From: Paraspadella gotoi
Taxonomy: Eukaryota; Chaetognatha
Length of the DNA: 64,000 nucleotides
Direction: 5' to 3'
Assembly (NCBI GenBank): GCA_051294375.1
Contig: CM119271.1
Location: forward strand, 9,696,291-9,760,290
Of the stretch, positions 28,510-38,920 are shown one piece after another (the stretch's first letter is position 1; every line of letters starts with the position of its first letter). The position numbers were made by a program, and so were the translations under genes. Under the pieces are notes generated by a model that worked only from the letters and a program-made list of their open reading frames with translations, did no database searches and was not told the origin of the DNA.

Positions 28510-28799
28510 CACGTGCAGATGGAAGCGATGATGATGTCGACGATGGCGAAAAAGAATGCGGTCATCGATAAAATGCTGGGCACTTTTTCCCTGGTCCTCA
28601 CCGGACCCGACGAGACATGACCCAACCGATTGTTGTTGCGATTCAAACCGGAGAAGAATCTCGTCCTCCTGATCGCAGTTGGTCTCCGCAGCGTCGGCGA
28701 CGGAGAACGCTGCAGTAACGGCTGCGGCAGCGGCGCCGTCGTTGTCGGAATCGGAGTTAGTTTTACTTCCTCTTCCTTGCGGAACATTCGAGCGGCCAT
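28510..28799 (-). CDS. Exon 1: basic N-terminus and transmembrane helix 1, copy D (clean frame)
   Basis: ATG at 28,799 reading left, donor GTGAGG directly after 28,510. It encodes 96 complete codons: MAARMFRKEEEVKL, a Pro/Thr/Ser/Arg-rich stretch (PLLQRSPSPTLRRP, RRTRFFSGLNRNNNR) and a hydrophobic segment (ILSMTAFFFAIVDIIIASIC). The start is chosen because it is the first ATG, is shared with copy C (25,674) and lies downstream of stop codons. Positive residues before the helix predict a cytoplasmic N-terminus; no cleavable signal peptide is evident. This copy has the five-A run that keeps the frame open where copy C loses a base. No further exons of this copy are present. Confidence 0.7.
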
Positions 28800-30362
28800 A
28801 GTTTGATATTTAACGGTTATTAATAGTAATATTTAGTATTTGCTCGTCGTCGTCGTCTTCATCGTAATCCGCTCTTTTTTTTTTCCCTCAAAAAAAATTC
28901 GTCCGCTCGATCTAAAAGTGGAGATATCCAGTCCGCCCGTCGTTAGCGCCACGATCCGCCCGACGTTTCCGACGGAGGTTTTTTTCCCCTCCGTTGCCCG
29001 ACCGTTTAAAAGGTTTCCTCGTTTGACCGATCCCACCCAAAGTTCCCCCGCGATTGCCCGTCGGACGACGCTTCTCAAATTAGTTTTTTTTTTCCCCAAG
29101 CGGTTGCCCGAAAAAAAAAACTCGGGACGACGAATATTTTTTTTTTGTTAATTTTATTCGCAAAAAAAAAATCGGGAAAATAGATTTTTGTTTTTCTCTC
29201 TTTTTTCTTTTCTTTCTTTATTCTTTCCGTTTTTTCCTAATCGTCGAATTTTTACTTTCGTTCAACGATGAAAATCAAAAGAGGAAATCGAGAAAATCGT
29301 TTGGATTTTAAACGACCGAAGGGAGAAAGGGTCGCCATGAGCGTTTGACGGGTTGGGGATAGCCTCCACGCGGTTAGCCAGCGTGCCCAGCGGGTCTGGA
29401 ACATTAGTTCGATAGTCGCCGCGCTTTTCCGAAACTCGGGATTGATAGCGGTGGTTTTAAACGCCCTCGGCATTCTTTTTTTTTGGGGGGGGAATGATTT
29501 TTTCCGACCAGGGCTGGAACTCGGTACCATTCGGTTCGGGACATGATGCTCTACTTCGGCGATGATAGATGGAACCACCTTATCCAGTGGATAAGTGATA
29601 ATAAATCGCTACACGATCGAAACATTCTCGTATCTCCTGTGAATCGGTGAGCGAGATATATTAGATGATTGATGATTGATTGATGATGATTGATCATGAT
29701 TGATCCGGCTGTAGTTGTACAAAATTGGTTGATTTGACTGATCAGAGGTGATAAGAGGTGACGTCGTGAATCTGTTTATTTTTTTCACGGTTTTCGCTGA
29801 TTAACCAACTATTTTTCTGGAGAGGTATATTTATATATTTACATATTTATATTTATATTGTAAACAATTAACGCCTTATTTAAGTTTTTTAAATCATAAT
29901 AATTACTATGTAACATAGTATGTTAATATTTAAATGTACATCTGACTATATCAGTTTTCTTCTCTTCGAAATCTGACGCGAAATCATGAAGTCACGTAAG
30001 GATTCGACCTCGAGGAAACTTGTCAATACGAAGCGAGACGAACCGGCGCAAAAAGGGGGGAGGGGGGGCGGGGTGCTGGGTCGATTACGGTCTCATTTTC
30101 TTTTCTCTCGACGATTTTTGTGAAAATTAATATATTACGCACGTATGTATAGATTGAACGAGCAACAAAGAGTCTAGTTTAGCTTAGTTAGGGTCGACCT
30201 GTTCTCCATCTGGTTTCATTTCAAAGATGGTAAAAATAATTAGGACGCTTTCGTTAAATGTTTTGAAGAAACAATATTACTTATTGACGTAAAAATCAAG
30301 GGTTAATATATTCAGATGAGAAGTATCTTATAATTATTTAAATAATCCAGGTTGGAAATACT
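28800..30362. other. 5' region of copy D
   Basis: Reverse complement of 24,120-25,673, AT-rich with homopolymer runs and a C/G-rich run at 30,050-30,075. No gene is recognised. Confidence 0.6.
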
Positions 30363-30814
30363 TTAAGGACCCAGTGATCGGGGGGGGGAAAAAGCTGAAA
30401 GCATAACGTTTGGTCCCTTAAACTACGCTGGTTCAGATTAAATGATCTTTTTCCTCTGGTCTAACGGGAAAATGGTCAAAAAATTCGATTTTGGTCAGCT
30501 CCGCTGATTTTTGTTTGAAAATTCGGTTTGGAGCAAATCTTTCTCGTGTTTTAGATTTTTCCTCAAGAAAGACGGGTAAGACATTGTTTTAAATTGTTTC
30601 CTTTTTTTCATTAATCGTTAATATTGTCGCTGGTGGCCAATAAAGCAACTTCTCACCATGAAGTTAGAGAAGTGTCTTGTTCGGTAAGGGAATCATAATC
30701 TCAGGGTGGTAGTGTAGAAATGGCTTCTCCGTGAGTTTCTGAGCCACTGTCAGGGTTGATTGATTGATTGATTGGTAGACTTAGTTTTGTCAAGCTGCCC
30801 AAATAAGCCAAGAT

Positions 30815-31530
30815 CAAGACGATGAAACGAAACGATGGCAAAACGACGACAACAACGTCGAAGAAGACAACGAAAAATCAACAACGAAAATGACGAAGAC
30901 GACGAAAAGACGAGGAAAACGACGAAACAACGACGAAAGCGACAACGAAAACGACAAAGAACAAGATGAAAACACGACGAAGACGACGACGAAAACGATG
31001 TCGAAGACGACGATGAAAACGACGATGAAACGACAAAACGACAACGAAAACGATGAAGACGACGACGAAAACGACAAAGAAAACGACGATGAAGACGACG
31101 ATGAAAACGACGATGAAGACGACGATGAAACGACGATGACGACAAAAACGACGACGAAAACGACGTCAAAGACGACGACGAAAACGACGATGAGACGACG
31201 ACGAAAACGAAATGAAGACGACGACGAAAACGACAATAAAGACGACGACGAAAACGACAAAGGAAAACGAAACGAACAACGAAAACAGACAAAGAAAAAC
31301 GAAACGACAACGAAAACGACAACGAAAACGACCAAGAAAATGACAAAGAAAACGATAAAAACGACGACAACGACGATGAAGACCACGACGAAAACGATGA
31401 AGACGACGACGAAAACGATGAAAACGACGACGAAGACAACGACGACGACGAAAACGATAAAGACGACGACTAAGACGAGGAAAACGACGACTAAAAGAAT
31501 GAAAAGACAAAGAAGACGATGAAAACGAAA
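30815..31530. repeat. ACGACGAAA-type trinucleotide tract inside the TTAA element
   Basis: About 700 bases built from GACGACGAAAAC and related words. It is open as Lys/Thr/Glu or Ser/Phe/Val runs on several frames, an artefact of the repeat. It is complementary in sense to 31,680-32,030. Confidence 0.85.
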
Positions 31531-31604
31531 ATCTCGGATGTAAATTTGGGATTTTGTATTTAGAAAAAAGCGCGGAATAAATGGCGATAAAAAATTAGCA
31601 GAAT

Positions 31605-32520
31605 TTTTAAAAAAACGAACGATCACGCAGAGATTGTACAGAGAAGAGAGAGAGAGAGAGAAGCTATACAGCACCCATTTTCGTCGCCTTCTTTGTCGTC
31701 TTCTCTTCATCGTCATTTTCATCTTCGTTTTCATCGTCGTCTTCGACATCGTTGTCGTCATTTTCTTCATCATTTTCGTCGTCGTCGTTGTCATTGTCTT
31801 TCCATCGTTTCTGTCGTCTTCTTCGTTGTCTTCGTCGTCGACAATTTTGTCGTCGTTTTCGTCGTCTTCTTTGTTGTCTTCTTCATCGTCAGTTTTGTCT
31901 CCTCTTCGTCGTCATTTTCGTTGTCTTCGTCGTCATTTTCGTCGTCGTCTTCGTCGTCATTTTCGTCGTCGTCTTCATCATCATCTATGCCGTCGTTTTA
32001 ATCGTTTTCTTCCTTGTTGTTGTCGTCGGTTTCTTTCTACCAATCAATCAATCAGAAACATTTGCAGATTTGCAGATTTACAGTTCGGAACACTTTTAAA
32101 CTGATTCACTGATTCATACAAGAAAAGCAAAAAAAAAGTGAATAAAAAGTTTTTTGGTAAAAATAAAAAGAGAGAGAGAGAGAGAAAGAAAGAGAGAGAG
32201 ACACAGAGAGAGACAGAGAGAGAGAGACGAGAGAGAGAGAAAGAGTGAGAGAGAGAGAGAGAGAGAAAGCCTGAACTCGTTTTTAAAACGATTCAGAAAA
32301 GGCAGCGCCTGATAATTTTTTTTTAGAAAGAAAAAATAATCATAATTTTTCAAAAAACGAACGATCACGCAAGAGATCGTACAGAGAGAGACAGACACAG
32401 AGAGAGACGGAGAGAGAGAGAAAGAAAGAGAGAGAGAGAGAGAGCCAGAACTCCTTTTTAAACGATTCAGAAAAGGCAGCGCCTGATAAAAAAAGAAAAA
32501 ATATATATATATAATTTAAA
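31605..32520. repeat. Tandem words within the TTAA element
   Basis: ACGAACGATCACGCA followed by a GTACAGAGA purine run occurs at about 31,615 and 32,355. Within the same stretch AACGATTCAGAAAAGGCAGC followed by GCCTGATAA occurs at about 32,287 and 32,463. The purine (GA)n blocks between differ in length. Confidence 0.75.
31680..32050. repeat. GTCGTCTTC-type tract, inverted partner of 30.8-31.5 kb
   Basis: Complementary trinucleotide composition to the preceding tract. The outer edges match as well: TTGATTGATTGATTGGTAGA at about 30,755-30,780 against TCTACCAATCAATCAATCA at about 32,036, so the pair could fold into a long imperfect hairpin. Confidence 0.8.
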
Positions 32521-33660
32521 GAAATAATAATAAAGAATAATTTCTTTGACAGACCGACCGTATAGTGACTTATAGAGTTGCTCCGCGAGCGAGTTAAACA
32601 TCGAACCTAAAGTCGGATTCGTTCAACGACGCGAGAAGAAATTACAAGAGACTCTCTCATTGATCAAACGACAAATGGAACCGTCCAATAGTTAGCCGTA
32701 AATGTAAGATAACAGAGAAAAAAAAGAGAAATAATAATGAATAAAATTCCATTTCAATTTTATTATCAATACAATTTTGAAATTCACTAGCTTGCAGACG
32801 TATTTTGCTGGTTGACTTTTGGGAACTCAAATGATTCGAACAAAGAAGACGATGACCATAGTACCGTAGTACCGTATTGGTTTTTCTGTTTGAAAAATTG
32901 GTTAAGAATTAAATATCATTCATTCATTGTTTACTAACTTTATAATAGGATTTCAGGGTCAAATTCGCCATATTATTGTTGGAATTTGTCAGTCTTTTCC
33001 GTACGATGTTGTGTTCATCAATTCAATCTGGGCCACCTCGTGCCCTGATTATCTTTTTTTCTCAAAAAATAAAAAAAAAGGAAAAAATCGGGAATGGTTT
33101 AAAAATTATGGTATGGAAAAAATTTAACTCAAGTTTCTTTCAAGTCAAATCATTAATTGATCAAAGTATAACCTCTAACATTAATACAAGTATGAGAAGA
33201 AGGGAAGCGCTCTTTATCTCTCTAAAATCAAATCTGTTGCAAACAACAGTCAACGGAAATCGGAAAGATGTCACTGAGGTCATGATAAATGTTACCAAAT
33301 GAAATGACATCCTTGTTCGAATTTTAAGAGGTATTTGACCTTTTTTTCTGTCCTTTCCTGTGCGTGCATGGGGAAGATGATATCATTACTAAAATTCCTT
33401 TATCAGAGAGGCCCAGACGCAAGATTCAGCTTTGTACATCAACAATAAAATTTTAAAATTTGTGAAAATGTGACTTCCCAAGTGAAAGTAAGAGAATGGA
33501 GGGTATCACTATGTAGAGGAGATCCATGGGAAATTTTCTTAATAATTATCTCGTCCTTGTTCGAATTGCAACAAGGAGATGGGGATTTTTTCTCCACTTT
33601 CCCGCGTGAAGAAAAATTAATGACTATCACCATTCGAATTCCTTTAATGATAGACCCTTA
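32521..33660. other. AT-rich right part of the TTAA element
   Basis: No transposase or other known protein is seen. Short frames (for example 32,927-33,127 and 32,976-33,302) have no recognisable motif. Near the right end, AAAGGAATTC and TGATATCAT words recur in reverse, possibly subterminal repeats. Confidence 0.5.
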
Positions 33661-33693
33661 AGCTTATGATATCATTTTTATCACTGGGTCCCC

Positions 33694-34152
33694 TTAAGCG
33701 AAAAAAAAGTATAACGAACCTTGTTTGCTATTTTGTTTGAAGCCGAAACGAGACCAATTTTTTATTTTGCATATGATAAATTTGTAAACTTTTTCTGGTA
33801 AAATTTCTGAACAAAATTTGTTTATTATTATTTTAAACTTTAATTAAATGTTCCTTATTTTATTTTTTTCTCCTAAATTGTAAAATTAAGTGTTAATTAG
33901 ATTTTTTCCCAATTTTTCAATCTTTTCCTTTCGAAAATACTAACAACAAAGAGTCTAGTTTAGCTTAGTTTAGAGGGTCGACCTGTTCTCCATCTGGTTT
34001 CATTTCAAAGATGGTAAAAATAATTAGGACGGCTTTCGTTAAATGTTTTGAAGAAACAATATTACTTATTGACGTAAAAATCAAAGGGTTAAATATATTC
34101 AGATGAGAAGTATCTTATAATTATTTAAATAATCAGGTTGGAAATACTTTAA
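33694..34152 (-). repeat. Redundant flank of the TTAA insertion
   Basis: After the insertion the flank continues for about 250 bases (to about 33,944, TTTCGAAAATACTAAC) and then jumps back to AACAAAGAGTCTAGTTTAGC, which already occurred at about 30,165. It then runs through the same flank again with an empty TTAA at 34,149. One allele with and one without the insertion appear to be written one after the other. Confidence 0.8.
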
Positions 34153-34487
34153 GCGAAAAAAAGTATAACGAACTTTGTTGCTATTTTTGTTTGAAGCCGA
34201 AACGAGACCATTTTTTTTATTTTGCAATATGATAAAATTTGTAAACTTTTTCTGGTAAAATTTTTGAACAAAATTTGTATTATTATTTTAAACCTTAATT
34301 AAATGTTCCTTATTTTTATTTTTTTTCCTAAATTATTAAAATAAAGTTTAATTTAGATTTTTTCCCAATTTTTAATCTTTTCCTTTCAAAATGCTAATTT
34401 TGTTTTAAGAAAAAACTTTTGTATCTGCCAGGCGATCGTTTCGGTTATCATTCCTTAGTTAAATTTAAAAATTTTTCCCCTCCAGGC

Positions 34488-34705
34488 ATCGCTTCTCGGC
34501 CGTTTGGCTAAGATCAAAGTGTATATCTGTTCTTATCGCTTAATATCTGATACGGTCCGCACGTGCGGGCCCAGAATATTAAACTGATTTTTGAGCATCG
34601 GAGGAGCGCTCAGTGCTTGCACGGCCTCCTCCACGGGTCAGCCCGTTATTGCNNNNNNNNNNNNNNNNNNNNNNNNNCAGTACCTCCGGGATTGGCCCAC
34701 CACCC
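34488..34705 (+). ncRNA. U2: U2 spliceosomal snRNA (copy E, with a 25-N placeholder inside)
   Basis: It begins ATCGCTTCTCGGCCGTTTGG, continues CTAAGATCAAAGTG, CTTATCGCTTAATATCTGAT, an Sm-like GATTTTTGAG and a GC-rich 3' hairpin, and after the gap CAGTACCTCCGGGATTGG. Branch-point recognition reads GTGTATATCTG, one G short of GTGTAGTATCTG. The gap (34,653-34,677) sits within TATTGC|CAGTACC, and the two sides overlap by one C compared with the 5.4-kb copy, so nothing is missing. U2 pairs with the branch site and U6 in the spliceosome. This is the copy with the best 5' end and 3' hairpin. Confidence 0.9.
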
Positions 34706-35741
34706 ATTGGGTGGAATTTAAAAATTATTGACGATGTTATTTTCTATTCTAATTCTCTTACTACTCTCACGATTCCTCTTTCCGTATAATGAAAAGCATA
34801 TTGTTTAATATGAAATTGGTACAACCAATATAAAAATTATCCATTCATTTAATAAATAAGCTATCTTGCCCCTGACTTTGGACAGGCTTATGTCACTATG
34901 AAAAGTCAGAAACTTTATTCACTACGACTATCAAACATTATCAATTTTCACGTCGTTTTGCTGTTGTTAATAGAATATAACGACGCTATTAACGTTTTCC
35001 AATCTTTCGTATTTATCTCAATCGTGATTGGCTAAGAGGAGTCAGCTGATTCCGTGATCGTGATTGGTTGACAAGAGACCGCCCGATTACGTCATCGTGA
35101 TTTTGCCGAGAGGAGACAGCTCATTCCGTGAAAATCGTGTCTAATCTCCGATAGCAGCTCCCACGCAAATGTTCGCTTGACGACTTTCAACCCAATTCTT
35201 CCCCCCCCCTTTCTCTCCTCCTCTCTATCCCCCCCTCTCTCCCACGACGCCCATTTTTCCTATCTTATCTGTGATTTTCTTTGATCGCATATTTTTTTTA
35301 CTTTGTTCGTAGCTTAATATTCTTTGTTTGTATCTTTAAGGCTGTATCTTTCTTCCTTGCATCTTTAAGTACTTATTTTTTCGTTATTTGCTTCTTTATT
35401 TGTACTTTGTTGGTATTATTGCTTCTTTTTTCGCATAATATACTCTTTTATTCCGTCTTTAGTCGTTTTCTCGAGTATTTCATTGTTGTTTTTTTTTGTT
35501 TTTTTTTAAATTTCGTTTCTAAAATAATCTAGGATTTTTTGTTAGGAGGGGAATCGTTAACAAAACAACCGTCATAACCATAAACGTAGTTTCCATGAAA
35601 GACAGAGAGAGAGAGAGAGATTTCGCCCATAGCTTCGACTGCGACGTTCAGATTTCACCCTTTTCCCGCTTCCTTGTATAAATAGTTTTTTTCCTATTCC
35701 ATGATTGATCCTGATTGATTTAAAACTTGTGGGATTTTGTA
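34706..35741. other. Intergenic sequence of copy E
   Basis: Reverse complement of about 4,261-5,330, including the dispersed short repeat (34,830-34,900) and a hydrophobic-looking frame at 35,281-35,532 that is not conserved between copies. No gene is called. Confidence 0.6.
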
Positions 35742-36010
35742 TGTTTTATGTTGATATTAAAGAGACAGTAATTATAGATAAGTGTTAATGACAGAACCGT
35801 TCAATGTAAGCAGTCCCCGAGCTTCGGATCAGGCTGTAACACCATGTTACAGTCGGGTTAAGCGCCCCGTCCCTCTTAACTGCCAGACGACCACCGGGCT
35901 TGAACCCCAGACCTTTGGGTTGGGAGGCGAATGTCTTGCCTCCGGCACCAATGGCCGCTGATGATCAGTTGGTGGATTTTAGTCCACCATAATATCTTGT
36001 TATAGGCACA
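35742..36010 (-). mobile_element. tRNA-derived SINE-like element (better preserved copy)
   Basis: Read on the minus strand: GGAGGCAAGACATTCGCCTC, CCAACCCAAAGGTCTGGGG, then B-box-like GGTTCAAGCCC (35,896-35,906), then a non-tRNA body with GTTACAGCCTGATCCGAAGC. The head resembles a tRNA with a long variable region. The tail is AT-rich without a clear poly-A. Compare 4,005-4,260. The dispersed word AAAGCCTGCCCAAT lies just outside and is the target of the next insertion. Confidence 0.5.
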
Positions 36011-36059
36011 GGGACATAATTAACCCACTAAAGCCTGCCCAATAAGGCGTAGTGAAAGT

Positions 36060-37860
36060 TATAGGTCCAAAAGGCATCCGCAGCGTGTATTCATAAGACC
36101 CAAACAGGAGTGATGATCGCTGTCTTTGGAACTGTCTTCAGGCGCCACCACCGGTATCTGATGATAACCTTTGTAAGGTCGATCTGCTGAAACGGTCATG
36201 CCCGCTCAAGTACGGCGACGAGAAATCATTGGAGATGCTCACGGGTAACGCGTTCGCTTCTGACCGTTCATCGGCGTTCAGACCGGGCGACGTGTAATCG
36301 CCGTCATGCGCGGGGAAACGCCGTTACTGGCTTTAGACATCCTGAACGTGAAGGGACGAAAGCACCAGGGCTTAGACGATGGAGCGGACGAGCACTCCTA
36401 CGCCGGCCTTCCAAATCGGCGAACTTCGGCCTTCGCCATGCCGACATCCAGCTTCCGGAGGTACCAGACGCTGCTCTCGGCGTAAAAAACGGTATCATAA
36501 GACTTGTGTCGGAATATGATGGACCACGCCATGGACCCGGCGTGGCGGCACGAGAAAGTGGGCGTCGTCCCAGTTCAGGGCAATCGTCAGCCAGTTTTGA
36601 TGATAAGACATTGTTCACCTTCCGGACGCGTGGACCCGCTCCGTAGGCGGACGGGTTTAGGCGCTGTCAGCGCGATCGTTTTCGACACGTCCGTGCGTCG
36701 ACGGCCTCTTGTGGCCCACGTCGGACCTAGGAGCGACCATCGGCGATCGGAGAAATCGGCGCCCCAAAATGACCGCGTCACGTCTGGCTACGACAATACG
36801 GCCAACTAAGTCTGACGTCGAGTAGACGGAGAGTCATGGTCCTTGATCGTAGGCGGGAAGTTGGAGGAAACCATTCGCCGGCTCGTAGCGGCGTCGAGCC
36901 GTCCCGGTTGGCCTTATCCAGGGCCGGGCCGGCAAAAGACTGACCTCGGCACCCGTTGTCGACGAGGGATCGAGGCGCCGAAAAGTATAATCCGGACCAG
37001 GAGCAGAGATGAATCGCCGGACCGACATGTCATTGCCGGCCGGCTCGGGCGTTCCGCCTGTTCTTCTTCTCTTGTCGCCGCCTTGTGGGTGCACGGCGGT
37101 TTGCACGCCGAGCTCCTTCGCCGAACTTGCGATGATACCAGCACATGTCCATGCCGCGCATGCAGAGCTGCGAAAAGTCTGGGCATTCCTTCGCCGTCAT
37201 GACCATCGCGGGTTCCCTGACGCGGGCATGGCGGGTGTGAAGGCCAGGCGCCATGTCGGAGTCCGCTTACCTCGTTCACCATTGGGCTGGCCATCGGCGT
37301 CGAAATACTTCGCCGCCGCCTTGGCGAGATCCTCAGCTCCGCGGCGCGGTCCTGAGTGACCACGACAGGCGACCTTCGGAGGGAGGGCCTTCAGGCCGTG
37401 AGTGGCCCGCAGCAGGTCGTTCGCACGTCCAAACCCTCTGCGAGGCCGAGATGCAGGTGAGAAAACCCGATGGGTGTTTTCCCCCAAGATCGTAGAGGAA
37501 AATTAGTTTCATCGCCCGTCTCCGCCTTCTCGGTTTGTACGCCTCCAGTAGGCGCGTTTGAGGGCTCGTACGGATTCGGTTGATTCTGGGGCGTTGAGGA
37601 AAAAATCTCGTATTTTCCGTGCCACCTCCTCGTTTCAAAGCCGTTACGACGTGGTGATACTTCGTTAAAAATTAAAGAAACCGAGATGTCTTGACGTGCT
37701 AGATTGGACTCGCGTCGATGAACCAGAGATCGGCGTCGTTGGTCCAGAACTCCGGGAGTTGACTGAGACGGCCGAGTCGAAGGCGTTGAAAGCAGCGGCC
37801 ATGACCGTCTTGGAAAAAACAGAGGGCGGTTGGCGCGAGAAAGAAGGAGTCACCCCTTAG
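36060..37860 (-). pseudogene. Decayed Ty3/gypsy gag-pol fragment (gag, protease, start of RT)
   Basis: GC-rich, with many frameshifts. Read on the minus strand in changing frames: a gag start (PEFWTNDADLWF near 37,740), LAKAAAKYFDADGQP (near 37,300), a cysteine motif (CWYHRKFGEGARR then CKPPC, near 37,130), a protease remnant TGAEVSLLPA (near 36,940), a GADF-type protease end (near 36,750), then RT blocks (KFADLEG near 36,400; KGYHQIPV and a PFG-like block near 36,110). The order and motifs match gypsy elements common in invertebrates. It stops inside RT at about 36,060, next to the hAT end. It is therefore truncated and dead as written. How it came to lie within the hAT ends is unknown. Confidence 0.8.
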
Positions 37861-38607
37861 AAAATCTTTTTTAGATAGATTCCCGTTCACGGTCTTTAAA
37901 AAAGACCTGGAATCAGAAGGCAAAGAAAAAAAATAAATTTCTTACCTTACGGGCCTACCATTAAAGCAGGGCACTTTTTGCATAAGTTAAAGTTTAATTA
38001 TTCATTTGATAATTACGAGCGACGTATAATAACAATTACAACGCTTTAAATATTGCGATATCAGGACCTGATCGAAAGCACGCGGTTAAATTTTTACCAG
38101 TTGCCACTTTGATCCTGTTTGTTTGTTTACTGGATACAAAAATAACGTTTTTACAATTAGTCGATACAATAACAATGTTAATAATACATGTCGAACGAAA
38201 GGTACAATCGAGTAGTTTGACAAAACTGTAATGATACGAATACATTGTACATAATATTCTACAAATAAACACTAAAAACGTTTCAATCTTCAGAGGCTGT
38301 GAAATCTTTTATAGTTTGTGCTTTTTCGTTAAGCTCTCTGATTCGCTCGGTTTCGCCGGCTCTGCCAATGCGCTGTTGAGGCGAGATATTTTTGTCCGTG
38401 TCGCTGATTCCGACAGCGTCTTTCACTAGTATAAAGTATGGCCTACTGCGTAAATTGCAAAAAATTTATTTTATAAATCTTTTTATATACATAAATGTTA
38501 TTAGTATTAATGTTGGTTCGTTCCTCAGCTTTTAGAATTTTAATTAAAGTANNNNNNNNNNNNNNNNNNNNNNNNNAAGTTAAATTTAGAAATTTTACTA
38601 CGCCTTA
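37861..38607. other. AT-rich part of the hAT-like element
   Basis: No gene. A minus-strand frame at 38,036-38,272 has no recognised motif. The 25-N gap is at 38,552-38,576, close to the right terminal repeat. Confidence 0.5.
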
Positions 38608-38920
38608 CTGCCCAATGTTACAGTTGTCAAGATAGCTTGTTTATTGAAGTAATATATATTGGTTGTACCAATTTCATAGAATTTCTAATTTGGTAGTGAT
38701 TATTTCATTCCATAGATTAGATTAAATTCTGGTTGTAATCTCTAGGTTTCAAACATGCTTTCATAAAAAAAGCACTCGGTCTACCCGGCGCCGTCCGCTT
38801 TTCCCGCCACATCGCCGATTAGCCACCGCGAAAGACCCGGATGTGAGAGAAACGCCGTTCGACCTTATCCCGATCGTCTTTTAAGGTTTCATCTCGGGTT
38901 AGGTTTTTTTTAAAAGTGAT
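38608..38920 (-). other. Segment shared (inverted) with 3.7-3.97 kb
   Basis: Continues locus copy E beyond the hAT insertion. It carries the dispersed repeat (CAAGATAGCTTGTTTATT, TTGGTTGTACCAATTTCAT) that copy A lacks here, so the two copies differ by further small insertions. Confidence 0.6.

Larger units (their letters stand above)
28276..30362 (-). repeat. Right arm of inverted repeat C/D
   Basis: Reverse complement of 24,120-26,197. It begins after GATGGGTCTT with AAAAAAAAAACAACTAACG, cutting exon 5 of copy C, and ends at the TTAA where the transposon starts. Confidence 0.85.
30367..33693. mobile_element. TTAA-target DNA transposon, non-autonomous (piggyBac- or Kolobok-like)
   Basis: The insert is bounded by TTAA on both sides (30,363-30,366 and 33,694-33,697). 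It starts GGACCCAGTGAT and ends ATCACTGGGTCCCC, a terminal inverted repeat of at least 12 bases (the left end lacks two G). Three other copies of the flank keep one uninterrupted TTAA in the same context (5,853; 24,109; 34,149), which proves an insertion. Known: exact TTAA duplication is typical of piggyBac and Kolobok superfamilies; the G-rich terminus fits Kolobok-type ends slightly better. No transposase is visible in six frames, so mobility would need an enzyme from elsewhere. The interior is largely (GAC)n/(GTC)n repeats plus AT-rich sequence. Confidence 0.8.
36043..38607. mobile_element. hAT-like DNA transposon insertion, non-autonomous
   Basis: Ends are TAAGGCGTAGTGAAA and, inverted, TAAGGCGTAGTAAAA. 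An 8-bp direct duplication CTGCCCAA flanks it (36,035-36,042 and 38,608-38,615). The corresponding site in the other locus copy (3,957-3,964) has the octamer once. Known: hAT elements make 8-bp duplications with the preference nTnnnnAn and have ends starting YARNG; both hold here. No hAT transposase is seen. Inside lies a decayed Ty3/gypsy piece on the minus strand and about 600 bases of AT-rich sequence with a 25-N gap (38,552-38,576). Confidence 0.75.

Noticed and set aside
30750-31794. Long Ser/Phe/Val and Lys/Thr/Glu frames in the TTAA element
   Set aside because: Translations of GAC/GTC trinucleotide tracts, open on both strands.
30367-33693. Calling the TTAA element firmly piggyBac
   Set aside because: No transposase is visible and the G-rich terminus does not match the usual CCC-type piggyBac end; Kolobok is equally possible.
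36043-38607. Treating the whole insert as a gypsy retrotransposon
   Set aside because: The ends are inverted (TAAGGCGTAGT) with an 8-bp duplication, and there are no LTRs; the gypsy piece is internal and truncated.
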